Shown piece after piece: positions 1 to 7,243 of a stretch of 20,585 nt of DNA. Under the pieces are notes generated by a model. The model ran no database searches and was not told the origin of the DNA. It saw nothing but the letters and a program-made list of their open reading frames with translations. A program made the position numbers and the translations under genes. The DNA is taken from contig CANDLP010000004.1 of the NCBI GenBank assembly GCA_947385505.1, positions 1 to 20,585 of the forward strand, in the 5' to 3' direction. This DNA comes from an uncultured Clostridia bacterium. GTDB lineage: Bacteria; Bacillota; Clostridia; Oscillospirales; Ruminococcaceae. Within the stretch, counting starts at the first letter, position 1. Each line of letters begins with the position of its first letter.

Positions 1-711
1 AAGGTCGGTGTCGGCGGTGTTTATCAGTTTGGTGTAATAGCTCTGTATAACTGTTGCCGCAAGGCCTCTCAGGTTGCTGTTGATTACGGACACCGCCGTG
101 GAGCCTGCCACCTGGCTCTGATAGTCCTCGCCGTAGGAAGCGTTGTCGTAGTTTAAGTACACATAAAGGTCGTTGCCGTTCATTGAATGTACTCCCGTTT
201 CAAACAAAATACTTCCGTCGGGGTTTATTACATCATAGGCGCAGTTTATATTTACCTTTCCTATTGCGTCCGTCATTGAAACGAAGCTTTCACGGTCAAG
301 CTTAACATATCTGTCGCACTTTACGCCCACTGCGCCCTCGATTGCGTACAGCACCGACTGGATTCCCCCCTCGGAGTAAAACTCGTCCATGGTTTTTTGG
401 TTATACCCCACCTGTCCCATCATATCCGAACGGATAGGGATACAGATAACCGCCTCTTCCGCCGGCTGATAGCTTACTATCATATATCTTGTCGGATTTG
501 CGGCCTTTTCGTTGGAAAGCATAAACAAAACCGTGATATTGTTTGAAGCGTCGGGTACGTCGCTGGTTATGCCGCTTCGGTTTATTTCCTTCTTAGGGAC
601 AAAGATGGAATCCCAGATGAGGGAAAGTCCCATAGCCGCAAGGACAGCCGTTAAAATAAAGGTTATAAGATAAATATACCAGTTGCTTTTTCTTCTCTTC
701 CGTACCGTCAT
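1..711 (-). CDS. LCP (LytR-CpsA-Psr)-like membrane-anchored protein, 3' end outside window
   Basis: The first 237 codons read leftward and run off the window edge. Translation begins MTVRKRRKSNWYIYLITFIL: a basic N-terminus followed by one membrane segment (about residues 11-33), so an extracytoplasmic protein anchored by its N-terminus. The body (ITVLFML, then RYMIVSYQP, VICIPIRSDM, YAIEGAVGVKCDRYVKLD, DAIGKVNINC and LNYDN) follows the order of an LCP domain, the family that transfers undecaprenyl-linked polymers to peptidoglycan. The usual SIPRDT motif is here CIPIRSD, so it is a divergent member and catalytic activity is uncertain. A ribosome site AGAGAGGC precedes the ATG at 711. It is divergent from alr, another wall gene. 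The LCP-like assignment rests on motif order only; the C-terminus is not visible. Confidence 0.7.
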   Translation of the reverse strand, partial: MTVRKRRKSNWYIYLITFILTAVLAAMGLSLIWDSIFVPKKEINRSGITSDVPDASNNITVLFMLSNEKAANPTRYMIVSYQPAEEAVICIPIRSDMMGQVGYNQKTMDEFYSEGGIQSVLYAIEGAVGVKCDRYVKLDRESFVSMTDAIGKVNINCAYDVINPDGSILFETGVHSMNGNDLYVYLNYDNASYGEDYQSQVAGSTAVSVINSNLRGLAATVIQSYYTKLINTADTDL

Positions 712-735
712 CGCAAATTGCCTCTCTTTTTGGAC

Positions 736-790
736 TTGTAATTTTAAGGGATTTGATGTATAATTGTTACTTGAAACCTGTAAAAACAGG
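736..790. promoter_or_regulatory. Overlapping divergent promoters between the LCP-like gene and alr
   Basis: Rightward: TTGTAA (736-741), 17 bp, TATAAT (759-764), giving a leader of over 200 nt to alr. Leftward, read on the minus strand: TTTACA (779-784), 16 bp, TATACA (757-762). The two -10 boxes share bases, so the promoters should compete. CCTGT-AAAA-ACAGG (777-790) is a small dyad over the leftward -35. These are consensus matches by eye, not shown transcription starts. Confidence 0.4.
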
Positions 791-883
791 CGAAGCAGGA
801 ATATTTTTCAAGACTGCACGATATTATTTTACCACATCTTTATAAGAAATACAAGTCAAACGATAAAATATAAGGAAGGAAAA

Positions 884-919
884 GTTAGAAAGAACTTGAA
901 AAAACGGTTTCTTTCTAAC
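884..919 (+). promoter_or_regulatory. Stem-loop in the alr leader
   Basis: GTTAGAAAGAA (884-894) pairs perfectly with TTCTTTCTAAC (909-919) across a 14-nt loop, 59 nt before the alr start. No U-tract follows, so it is not an obvious terminator. It could shape leader stability or pausing; role unknown. Confidence 0.4.
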
Positions 920-978
920 CCGTTGTGTTTGCGTTAAAGGCGCAGGCTCTTCCTCAAGCGGAAAGGTATGGTCATAAA

Positions 979-2151
979 ATGAGCAAAAGCATAAATCTGA
1001 AGATAAATCAAGACAAGACTTTCGACAGACGCTGCTGGGCGGAGATCGATCTGGACAAACTGGACTTTAATTTAAGCAGCATTAAAAAGCAATGTTCAGA
1101 CAAAGAACCTATTATGGTGGTAAAGGCAAACGCTTACGGACATTCCGATGTAATTTGTGTAAAGGAATACTATCGGCTGGGACAAAGGAGCTTCGCTGTT
1201 TCCAACCTGCATGAGGCGGAGAGATTAAGAAGGATAACGGAGGACGAGAGCTGTTTTGTATTGGTTTTCGGGTACATAGAAGAGAGCCGGTTTGAGGATA
1301 TTTTACGGCTTAATATTACCGTTTCTTTGGGCAGTGTGGAGTTTGCTCGGCGGCTAAGCGGATTCGCTGAAAAAACGGGGACGAAAATAAAGGCCAATAT
1401 TGCCGTGGATACGGGAATGTCGAGAGTCGGGGTGCGCACGGCGGAGGAAATTGAGGAAATAATAAAGCTTGGAGGACTTGAAGTTACGGGCTTTTATTTT
1501 CACTTTGCCGTAGCGGATATGCCGGAGGAAGAACACAGAAGGTTTACCTTGGGTCAGTACGAAAAATTTATCTTTCTTACAGAAAAATACGGACTTCCCT
1601 TCCATTGCCTGAACAGCGGGGGGATAGCTTTTTATCCCCAGCTCGGCGGAGAAATGATGAGACCGGGTCTGATTTTATTCGGGGTAAGCGCCAATCCGAA
1701 TATAGAAAGTACTTTGGAATTAAAGCAGGTTATGACGCTGAAGAGCGTTATAGATCAGATAAAGGTTATACCTGAAGGAACCGATATCGGGTACGGCAGA
1801 ACCTATACCGCCGATCGCGAACAGATTATTGCGCTGTTGCCCGTGGGATATGCGGACGGATATTCGAGAAAATTATCAAATAAGGGGATAGTGGAGGTAA
1901 ACGGAGTTTTGTGTCCCGTAAGGGGAAGAATCTGTATGGATCAGATGATGGTTGACGTTACCGAAGCGGGAGCAAAAGTGGGGGATGAGGCGGTATTGTT
2001 TGGAGACGGGTTTAAGGAGACCACTTTGGATTACGCGGCAGGGCTTATCGGCGAGACTATTACCCACGAGCTTATTTGCGGAATTTCAGCGAGGGTGCCG
2101 AGAGTGGCGGTAAGGAACGGAGATGTTGTTGAGGTGGTTTGTGAAAGGTGA
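979..2151 (+). CDS. alr: Alanine racemase
   Basis: PLP enzyme that converts L-alanine to D-alanine in the cytosol for peptidoglycan precursors. 390 aa, normal for the family. N-terminal TIM barrel with the PLP lysine in PIMVVKANAYGH (K49); the C-terminal beta domain carries the catalytic tyrosine in IGYGRTYT (Y272) and the RGRICMDQMMVDV segment. The start is placed at ATG 979 because GGAAAGG lies 5' of it at family-typical spacing and the protein then begins just before the conserved CWAEIDLDKL; an in-frame GTG at 925 would add 18 unconserved residues. The start context GGAAAGG-TATGGTCATAA is shared with parB and the gene at 17368. A hairpin terminator follows. The neighbouring divergent LCP-like gene also belongs to wall assembly. 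Confidence 0.97.
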   Translation: MSKSINLKINQDKTFDRRCWAEIDLDKLDFNLSSIKKQCSDKEPIMVVKANAYGHSDVICVKEYYRLGQRSFAVSNLHEAERLRRITEDESCFVLVFGYIEESRFEDILRLNITVSLGSVEFARRLSGFAEKTGTKIKANIAVDTGMSRVGVRTAEEIEEIIKLGGLEVTGFYFHFAVADMPEEEHRRFTLGQYEKFIFLTEKYGLPFHCLNSGGIAFYPQLGGEMMRPGLILFGVSANPNIESTLELKQVMTLKSVIDQIKVIPEGTDIGYGRTYTADREQIIALLPVGYADGYSRKLSNKGIVEVNGVLCPVRGRICMDQMMVDVTEAGAKVGDEAVLFGDGFKETTLDYAAGLIGETITHELICGISARVPRVAVRNGDVVEVVCER

Positions 2152-2202
2152 AAGGAAAACGGGGAGCTGTGATGCCGAAGCTACGCAAAAAACGGCGTTA
2201 AA

Positions 2203-2246
2203 AACCGCAATTTCACATTTTGTTGAAATTGCGGTTAATATTATTA
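2203..2246 (+). terminator. Rho-independent terminator after alr
   Basis: A 13-bp perfect stem, AACCGCAATTTCA (2203-2215) with TGAAATTGCGGTT (2224-2236), 8-nt loop, followed by an A/T-rich run ending in ATTTCATTTTTT. It isolates alr from parA. Confidence 0.75.
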
Positions 2247-2287
2247 TTTCATTTTTTGTATATAATAAATAAAAATCAAAACAGGGC

Positions 2288-2316
2288 TTTATTTTTTAAA
2301 AAAAATGTGTTATACT
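2288..2316 (+). promoter_or_regulatory. Promoter for parA
   Basis: Extended -10 TGT-TATACT (2308-2316). A weak -35-like TTTATT lies 17 bp upstream (2288-2293), as expected where TGn compensates. It is followed by a leader of about 60 nt to the parA start. Confidence 0.5.
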
Positions 2317-2386
2317 ATATAAGAACTATTGTCAGAAAAAGAAAAATTTCAATATGTCCGTAAAAAACCCGAGAGGAGCAAAAATT

Positions 2387-3172
2387 TTGGGTATCATAAT
2401 TTCGATAGTAAACCAGAAAGGCGGGGTAGCCAAAACCACTACCGCCATAAATCTTTCCGCCGCCATCGGACAGAAGGGGAAAAAAGTCCTTCTTGTAGAC
2501 CTTGACCCGCAAGGCAACGCAACCTCCGGCATAGGAGTAAACAAAAAAGAACTGGAATATACTACATACGATGTTATAATGGGGGAAATCAGGCCTTCCG
2601 AAGCGGTTATAAAAACCAATTACAAAAACGTCTCAATTATCCCCGCTACACAGTCTCTGGCTCAGTCGGAGCTTCAGCTTGCGGCATTTGATAAAAAAAC
2701 CTTGCAGCTTAGAAAGGCTCTTTTGCAGATAAAAGACGAATACGATATTATAATAGTCGACTGTCTCCCTTCATTGGGGGTATTGGCTCTTAACGGGCTT
2801 TCCGCCTGCGACAGAATAATTATTCCCATGCAGTGCGAGCCTTACAGCCTTGAAGGAGTGGCGGAGCTTCTCGCAACTGTGAAAAGAGTAAAGGCAAGCA
2901 CCAACAAAGGGCTTCAGATAATGGGTATTGTGTTCACAATGCTGGATAAAAGGCTTATTGTAAATAAAGAAGTAATGGAAGCCATAAAAAGTAATTTTCC
3001 CCCCGATACTATTTTTAAAACGGAAATTCCCCGAAACGTAAAAATATCCGAAGCGCCCAGTCACGGCGAACCTATCACCTATTACGACTCATCTTCAAAG
3101 GGAGCGGAAGCGTATAAAAAGCTTGCGGCAGAGGTGATAAAAAGAGCGGATTCTGCGGGAAAAATGCTTTGA
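2387..3172 (+). CDS. parA: ParA/Soj chromosome-partitioning ATPase
   Basis: Deviant Walker ATPase that works with ParB on the chromosome origin. A TTG start at 2387 is chosen: GAGAGGAG (2371-2378) sits 8 nt upstream and the protein then begins MGIIISIVNQKGG, as ParA/Soj proteins do; an ATG at 2354 would add 11 odd residues and lacks a ribosome site. 261 aa. The deviant Walker A is KGGVAKTT (residues 11-18, Ala where Gly is commonest, with the signature Lys kept). Walker A' is in VDLDPQGN and Walker B in IIIVDCLPSLG, followed by the family segment MQCEPYSLEGV. parB is not directly adjacent as is usual for soj-spo0J; a repeat-filled gap of about 440 bp lies between them. Confidence 0.95.
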   Translation: MGIIISIVNQKGGVAKTTTAINLSAAIGQKGKKVLLVDLDPQGNATSGIGVNKKELEYTTYDVIMGEIRPSEAVIKTNYKNVSIIPATQSLAQSELQLAAFDKKTLQLRKALLQIKDEYDIIIVDCLPSLGVLALNGLSACDRIIIPMQCEPYSLEGVAELLATVKRVKASTNKGLQIMGIVFTMLDKRLIVNKEVMEAIKSNFPPDTIFKTEIPRNVKISEAPSHGEPITYYDSSSKGAEAYKKLAAEVIKRADSAGKML

Positions 3173-3227
3173 TAGAACAAAAACAGAGCGAATTAAGGGA
3201 ATATCATAAGTTTGAAATGAATAATTT

Positions 3228-3566
3228 TATAGCAATCCAGAAAATGTGTGACTTATAGATGGTAACCGCAAGCTCGGTTTAATTATTCCAAAATCGCTGT
3301 TAAGGATGTCAGCGCCCGAAGCGGCGGCTTTCCGCACGACGCGGAGTTCGCCGCCCAAAGCGTTGACAAGGATGTCAACGCCCGAAGCGGCGGCTTCTGT
3401 GCAGTGATTGACGCGCGGAATATACAGACAGCTCACTTCTGTTTTGTGGCGGCAGCTGGACTTTGTCCCGCACCCTGCTTCCTTTTTGCAGTGCAAAAAG
3501 GAAGCGAAAAAAACATCTGCGGCTTCGCCGCTTGTTTATTTTATTGTTTTTTTATGAATTGCTGTA
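3228..3566 (-). repeat. R1 repeat, long divergent copy D, between parA and parB
   Basis: Bounded by TATAGCAATCCA at 3228 and GAATTGCTGTA ending at 3566. Relative to copies A and B it is inverted: the GCGGC-TTC-GCCGC hairpin (3519-3531) and the GCTTCCTTTTTGCA/TGCAAAAAGGAAGC hairpin (3477-3505) appear in reverse order. It is about twice the usual length because of an internal G+C-rich part with a duplicated block (3302-3330 and 3368-3396, 66-bp period). The 3519-3531 hairpin is followed by a T-rich run, so it could terminate parA transcripts. No credible gene was seen in this 440-bp gap. Confidence 0.65.
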
Positions 3567-3615
3567 AACGGCTTATTTGAAATACTTCCTCAAAAGGAAA
3601 GGAATGGTCATAAGA

Positions 3616-4464
3616 ATGGCAAAAAAAGCAGGTCTGGGGAATAAATTCGCCAGTATTTTCGATGACGATGTTGGAGTAATGGACAATCCCGAAACGGGAG
3701 GTATAGTTACCCTTAACATAAACGATCTGGAACCCAACAAAGAACAGCCGCGAAAGGAGTTTGATCCCGAACAGCTCAATCTTCTTGCAGGTTCAATAAA
3801 TAAGCACGGTGTGATTCAGCCCCTCACCGTCCGTGAAAAAAACGGCACATATCAGATTGTAGCCGGAGAACGCCGCTGGCGTGCCGCTAAGATAGCGGGC
3901 TTAAGCGAAGTGCCGGTAAGGATAATGGAGCTTACCGATTCCGAGACCGCCCAGATCGCCCTTATAGAAAATTTACAGCGCGAGGATCTGAATCCCATTG
4001 AAGAAGCCAACGGCTACAAGGTGCTTTCCGAAAAATACGGCTTGAAGCAGGAGGAAATTGCCGCAAGCGTAGGAAAAGCCCGATCTTCAATTACCAACGC
4101 AATGCGTCTTCTGGAGCTTCCCGAAGAGGTGAAGGAACTGACCCGCCAAGGAAAATTGTCACAGGGGCATTGTAAAGCTTTGCTTTCGGTGCAGGACGAG
4201 GTGAAGCGGCTGGAGCTTGCACATAAAGCCGCAATGGAACAGCTTTCGGTAAGACAGCTTGAATCCCTATGCAAAGCGCTGTCCAACAATAGTAAAAAAA
4301 CCGCCCCCAAGCAAATACCCGCTTTTTTCACCGAGGCGGAGATCAGCCTGAAAAATCTTACGGGACAGCCTGTTAAAATTACTCCCAAAAAAAATAAAAT
4401 AACTCTTGAAATTTCCTGTAAAAATGAAGAGGAACTCAGGGAACTTCTCAAAATAATAGGATAA
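3616..4464 (+). CDS. parB: ParB/Spo0J CTPase and centromere-binding protein
   Basis: 282 aa. It binds parS sites and spreads as a CTP-gated clamp for origin segregation. Start ATG 3616 is preferred: GGAAAGGA (3595-3602) is correctly spaced for it and too close to the ATG at 3604, and the N-terminus MAKKAGLGNKFASIF is the ParA-activating type. The N-terminal CTPase domain has GERRWRAA (84-91) and ENLQREDLNPIEEA (118-131), followed by a helix-turn-helix (KYGLKQEEIAASVGKARSSI) and a C-terminal dimerisation region. The Shine-Dalgarno segment matches those of alr and the gene at 17368. serS starts 24 bp after the stop, so the two are probably co-transcribed. No parS-like CACGTG palindrome was seen in the window. 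Confidence 0.95.
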   Translation: MAKKAGLGNKFASIFDDDVGVMDNPETGGIVTLNINDLEPNKEQPRKEFDPEQLNLLAGSINKHGVIQPLTVREKNGTYQIVAGERRWRAAKIAGLSEVPVRIMELTDSETAQIALIENLQREDLNPIEEANGYKVLSEKYGLKQEEIAASVGKARSSITNAMRLLELPEEVKELTRQGKLSQGHCKALLSVQDEVKRLELAHKAAMEQLSVRQLESLCKALSNNSKKTAPKQIPAFFTEAEISLKNLTGQPVKITPKKNKITLEISCKNEEELRELLKIIG

Positions 4465-4488
4465 TAGACAACAGAAAGGAAAATCAAA

Positions 4489-5766
4489 ATGCTTGACATT
4501 AAATTTTTAAGACAAAATCCCGATATAGTAAAAGAAAATATTAAAAAGAAGTTTCAGGACGAAAAGCTTCCCATGGTGGACGAAGTGATTGAGCTTGATA
4601 AACAGCAGAGAGAATGCCAGCAGCGCTCCGACTACCTCCGCAGTCAGCGCAACAGCATTTCCAAGGGAATAGGCGCGCTTATGTCTCAGGGAAAAAAGGA
4701 GGAGGCTGAAGCCGAAAAGAAAAAAGTAAGCGATATGGCTGAGGAAATGGCGCAGCTTGACGAAAAAATGTCCGAGTTAGGTGCGAAAATACGTGAAAGA
4801 ATGCTGGTTATTCCCAATATCATAGACGACAGCGTTCCCATCGGAAAAGACGACAGCGAAAATGTGGAGATAGAAAAATTCGGCGAACCTGTTGTGCCTG
4901 ACTTTGAGATTCCCTATCACACCGATATAATGGAAGCTCGTAACGGAATAGACCTTGACAGCGCCAGAAAAACCAGCGGCAACGGATTTTATTATCTTAA
5001 AGGGGACATCGCCCGCCTTCATTCCGCTGTTCTCAGCTATGCCCGCGACTTTATGATAGATAAGGGATTTACTTATTTTATCCCCCCTTATATGATTAGG
5101 AGCAATGTGGTTACGGGGGTTATGAGTTTTGCGGAAATGGAAAATATGATGTACAAAATCGAAGGGGAGGATCTGTACCTTATAGGAACCAGCGAGCACT
5201 CGATGATAGGAAGATTTATCGACACCTTCCTTGATGAAAAGGAGCTTCCCCACGCGCTCACCAGCTACTCCCCCTGCTTCCGTAAAGAGGTAGGCGCTCA
5301 CGGAATTGAGGAAAGAGGCGTTTACCGTATCCATCAGTTTGAAAAACAGGAAATGGTGGTGGTATGTAAGCCGGAAGACAGCATGGACTGGTTCCATAAG
5401 CTTTATTCCTATACCGTTGAGCTTTTCAGAAGTCTTGATATTCCCGTAAGAACGCTGGAGTGCTGCTCCGGCGACTTGGCCGATCTTAAAGTAAAGAGCA
5501 TAGACGTTGAAGCATGGTCGCCCAGACAGAAAAAGTATTTTGAAGTGGGAAGCTGCTCCAACTTGGGCGACGCTCAGGCGAGAAGATTGGGCATCAGAAT
5601 AAAGAATAAGGAAAAGGGCAATTATTTTGCTCATACTCTCAATAACACCGTCGTGGCTCCGCCGAGAATGCTTATTGCTTTTCTGGAGAATAATTTACAG
5701 GCGGACGGAAGCGCTAAGATACCCGAACCGCTCAGAATGTATATGGGCGGAAAGGAAAAAATATAA
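4489..5766 (+). CDS. serS: Seryl-tRNA synthetase
   Basis: Class II synthetase that charges tRNA-Ser with serine; cytosolic homodimer. 425 aa, full length. The N-terminal coiled-coil tRNA-binding arm spans about residues 30-105 (LDKQQRECQQRSDYLRSQR onward). The catalytic core has the TSE motif in LIGTSEHS, motif 2 as CFRKEVGAHGIEERGVYRIHQFEK (split here as CFRKEVGAHG and IEERGVYRIHQFEK, about 263-286), VEAWSPRQKKYFEVGSCSN, and motif 3 around VVAPPRMLIAFLEN. The GAHGIEERG and FEVGSCSN forms differ from the textbook bacterial versions (AGSAGRDTRG, EISSCSN), so it is a variant subgroup. Ribosome site GAAAGG, ATG at 4489. No T-box leader is present; it sits in the parB transcript, and an R1 repeat begins 4 bp after the stop. 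Confidence 0.96.
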   Translation: MLDIKFLRQNPDIVKENIKKKFQDEKLPMVDEVIELDKQQRECQQRSDYLRSQRNSISKGIGALMSQGKKEEAEAEKKKVSDMAEEMAQLDEKMSELGAKIRERMLVIPNIIDDSVPIGKDDSENVEIEKFGEPVVPDFEIPYHTDIMEARNGIDLDSARKTSGNGFYYLKGDIARLHSAVLSYARDFMIDKGFTYFIPPYMIRSNVVTGVMSFAEMENMMYKIEGEDLYLIGTSEHSMIGRFIDTFLDEKELPHALTSYSPCFRKEVGAHGIEERGVYRIHQFEKQEMVVVCKPEDSMDWFHKLYSYTVELFRSLDIPVRTLECCSGDLADLKVKSIDVEAWSPRQKKYFEVGSCSNLGDAQARRLGIRIKNKEKGNYFAHTLNNTVVAPPRMLIAFLENNLQADGSAKIPEPLRMYMGGKEKI

Positions 5767-5770
5767 TACT

Positions 5771-5948
5771 TATAGCAGTCCAAGAAAAGAATAAACAAGC
5801 GGCGAAGCCGCTTCCGTCTTTTTCGCTTCCTTTTTGGACACCAAAAAGGAAGCGGGGTTCGGGGAAAAGTCCCGAATACACAGCGTGATAAAATAAAAAA
5901 TTTTTATGAATGACAAATTATATGCTATTCTTTTTGTGGTTTGCTATA
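5771..5948 (+). repeat. R1 repeat, copy C, just after serS
   Basis: Starts TATAGCAGTCCAAG and ends TTTGCTATA. It contains GCGGC-GAA-GCCGC (about 5799-5811), a TCTTTTT run, the 14-bp stem CGCTTCCTTTTTGG/CCAAAAAGGAAGCG with loop ACA (5824-5854), then a degraded third hairpin. It diverges from A and B mainly in the right half. It probably acts as the serS terminator, since no other terminator is seen. Confidence 0.75.
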
Positions 5949-6300
5949 TTTAAACGCCGCTCTCCGGTCGGCAACCAAAATCTTCGGTTTTGGTGAAATC
6001 AGTATTGAACTTTGTTTTCGGCGGCAATCGCCGCATACCGCTTTGCGGCAGCTTTAAAAACAGACTTTGTCTATTTTTACCGACAAAACAGTGTAAAAAG
6101 CGGTACAGCCGTCAATGTATTGCCCGCTTCCTTTTTGATTGTCAAAAAGGAAGCGGGCAAATTCATACGCTCCCATATACGGAAACTTAATAAAAAAATA
6201 TTCTGCGGGAGAAAACATATGGCATTTTTGTAGATTCACGTTAAAATAGCAGAAAATTGTTAAATCTGCACTAAAAATATTTTAAAATTTGTTACATAAT
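5949..6300. other. Gene-free hairpin field between serS and the surface-protein gene
   Basis: No supported gene. Successive stem-loops: ACCAAAATC/GGTTTTGGT (5974-5994), GCGGC-AATC-GCCGC (6021-6034), CCGC-TTT-GCGG (6038-6048), AGAC-TTT-GTCT (6063-6073), TTTTTAC/GTAAAAA (about 6074-6099) and a perfect 18-bp stem with loop TTG (6121-6159). The last is the same CTTCCTTTTTG hairpin that forms the core of R1, here without R1 ends. The short overlapping reading frames here lack ribosome sites and follow hairpin sequence. Confidence 0.55.
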
Positions 6301-6303
6301 CGG

Positions 6304-6332
6304 TTGACTTTTAGATCAATAAAGATTATAAT
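6304..6332 (+). promoter_or_regulatory. Strong SigA-type promoter for the surface-protein gene
   Basis: TTGACT (6304-6309), exactly 17 bp, TATAAT (6327-6332). The best housekeeping promoter in the window. AATCGG (6298-6303) and CCGATT (6345-6350) flank it as an inverted pair, possibly an operator but possibly chance. Leader of about 60 nt. Confidence 0.8.
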
Positions 6333-6396
6333 TTTTATTATAGGCCGATTGTTTTTTTCGCCTAAATTATAGCCTTGAAATAAGGAGGAATATTTT

Positions 6397-7164
6397 ATGA
6401 ATTTTAAAAAGACTATTGTGACAGCCGCTGTTTCCGCTTTGGTGGCAACCGCTTTTGCCGTAAGCGCAAGCGCCGAGACTGCGGGCTTGATTTACCAGAC
6501 GAATGCTTGGACCTTCCGCAACAACATAAATCAGAGCAAGGCGATATGGTGGGATCCCGATTTCGGCGATGCAATGGAATATGACACCTGGATCGCAAAC
6601 GACGTAGAGATTACCGCTGACGGTACATATACCGTTTCTTTTGAAAAGAACATTATGGAAGACTGCAAGGACGGTCCCGAACAGTTCTGGAACTTCCTTA
6701 AGCTTCAGACAAACATCTCTAAGGCCGATTATCCCGACGTACAGATCACCATTGACAGCCTTAAGATCGACGGCAAGGAAATTGAAGCCGCTAAGAGCGC
6801 TAAGCAGAGCAATGATAAGGTTGTTGCCGATGATTACACCGACATTACCACTATAAACACAGTAACCGACGGATACCTCGTAGGCTTCTACAACACATGG
6901 AATCCCGATGAAACCGTTATCTCTTCCGAGGATTTCGGAGGCAAGGTTGAGTGCACATTTACCGTTACCGGATTCAAATCTGCCGATTCCGCTTCTGCCC
7001 CCGCTCCTGCTGAAGAATCTGCCCCCGCTCCCGCAGGCGACGCCAACACAGGCGCTTCCGCCGACAAGAACAATGCCGACACAGGCGTTGAAGGCGTAGC
7101 CGCTGTTGCAGGTATCGCTATTATCGCTGCCGGCGCTATTGTTATCGCCAAGAAGAGAAAGTAA
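6397..7164 (+). CDS. Secreted surface protein with sorting-like C-terminus, unknown function
   Basis: 255 aa. Signal peptide at the N-terminus (NFKKTIVTAAVSALVATAF, cleavage probably after ASA). The mature part (about 28-200) is rich in aromatic, Asp and Thr residues with alternating strand-like segments such as ADGTYTVSFE and ITIDSLKIDG, consistent with a beta-sandwich of carbohydrate-binding or adhesin type; I do not recognise the family. A short Ser/Ala/Pro linker with two APAP blocks follows, then DANTG and NADTG, a hydrophobic stretch and the basic tail KKRK: the layout of a cell-wall sorting signal with a non-standard motif, or simply a C-terminal membrane anchor. It has the strongest promoter and an AAGGAGG ribosome site here, its own terminator, and codons biased to AAC, GAC, AAG, TTC and ATC more than its neighbours, so it is probably abundant. 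Confidence 0.85.
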   Translation: MNFKKTIVTAAVSALVATAFAVSASAETAGLIYQTNAWTFRNNINQSKAIWWDPDFGDAMEYDTWIANDVEITADGTYTVSFEKNIMEDCKDGPEQFWNFLKLQTNISKADYPDVQITIDSLKIDGKEIEAAKSAKQSNDKVVADDYTDITTINTVTDGYLVGFYNTWNPDETVISSEDFGGKVECTFTVTGFKSADSASAPAPAEESAPAPAGDANTGASADKNNADTGVEGVAAVAGIAIIAAGAIVIAKKRK

Positions 7165-7200
7165 TCAAGGCTTATACGAAGCATTGAATTATAAGAAAAT

Positions 7201-7237
7201 AAAACCCTGTCGATTAAAACGGCAGGGTTTTATTTTT
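7201..7237. terminator. Bidirectional terminator between convergent genes
   Basis: AAAACCCTGTCG (7201-7212) pairs with CGGCAGGGTTTT (7220-7231) with one G-T wobble; T-rich on the plus side (TTTTATTTTT), and read on the minus strand the stem also ends in TTTTATTTTC. It serves both the surface-protein gene and the merR gene that ends at 7244. Confidence 0.85.
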
Positions 7238-7243
7238 GTACCA

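Noticed and set aside
925..978. Upstream GTG start for alr
   Set aside because: The added 18 residues are not alr-like and there is no ribosome site before the GTG; the ATG at 979 has one.
712..978. Riboswitch or T-box in the alr leader
   Set aside because: A stem-loop is present but none of the conserved T-box or riboswitch core sequences can be seen.
3227..3496. Minus-strand reading frame of 89 codons with repeated AAASG peptides
   Set aside because: The peptide repeat reflects the duplicated DNA block in R1 copy D; no ribosome site or family resemblance.
5990..6239. Short overlapping frames on both strands between serS and the surface-protein gene
   Set aside because: They read through stem-loops in both directions, lack ribosome sites and have no protein-like composition.
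6320..6351. SigD promoter before the surface-protein gene (TAAA...GCCGATTG)
   Set aside because: Spacer is 20 bp rather than 15 and the -10 is imperfect, while a perfect SigA promoter overlaps it.
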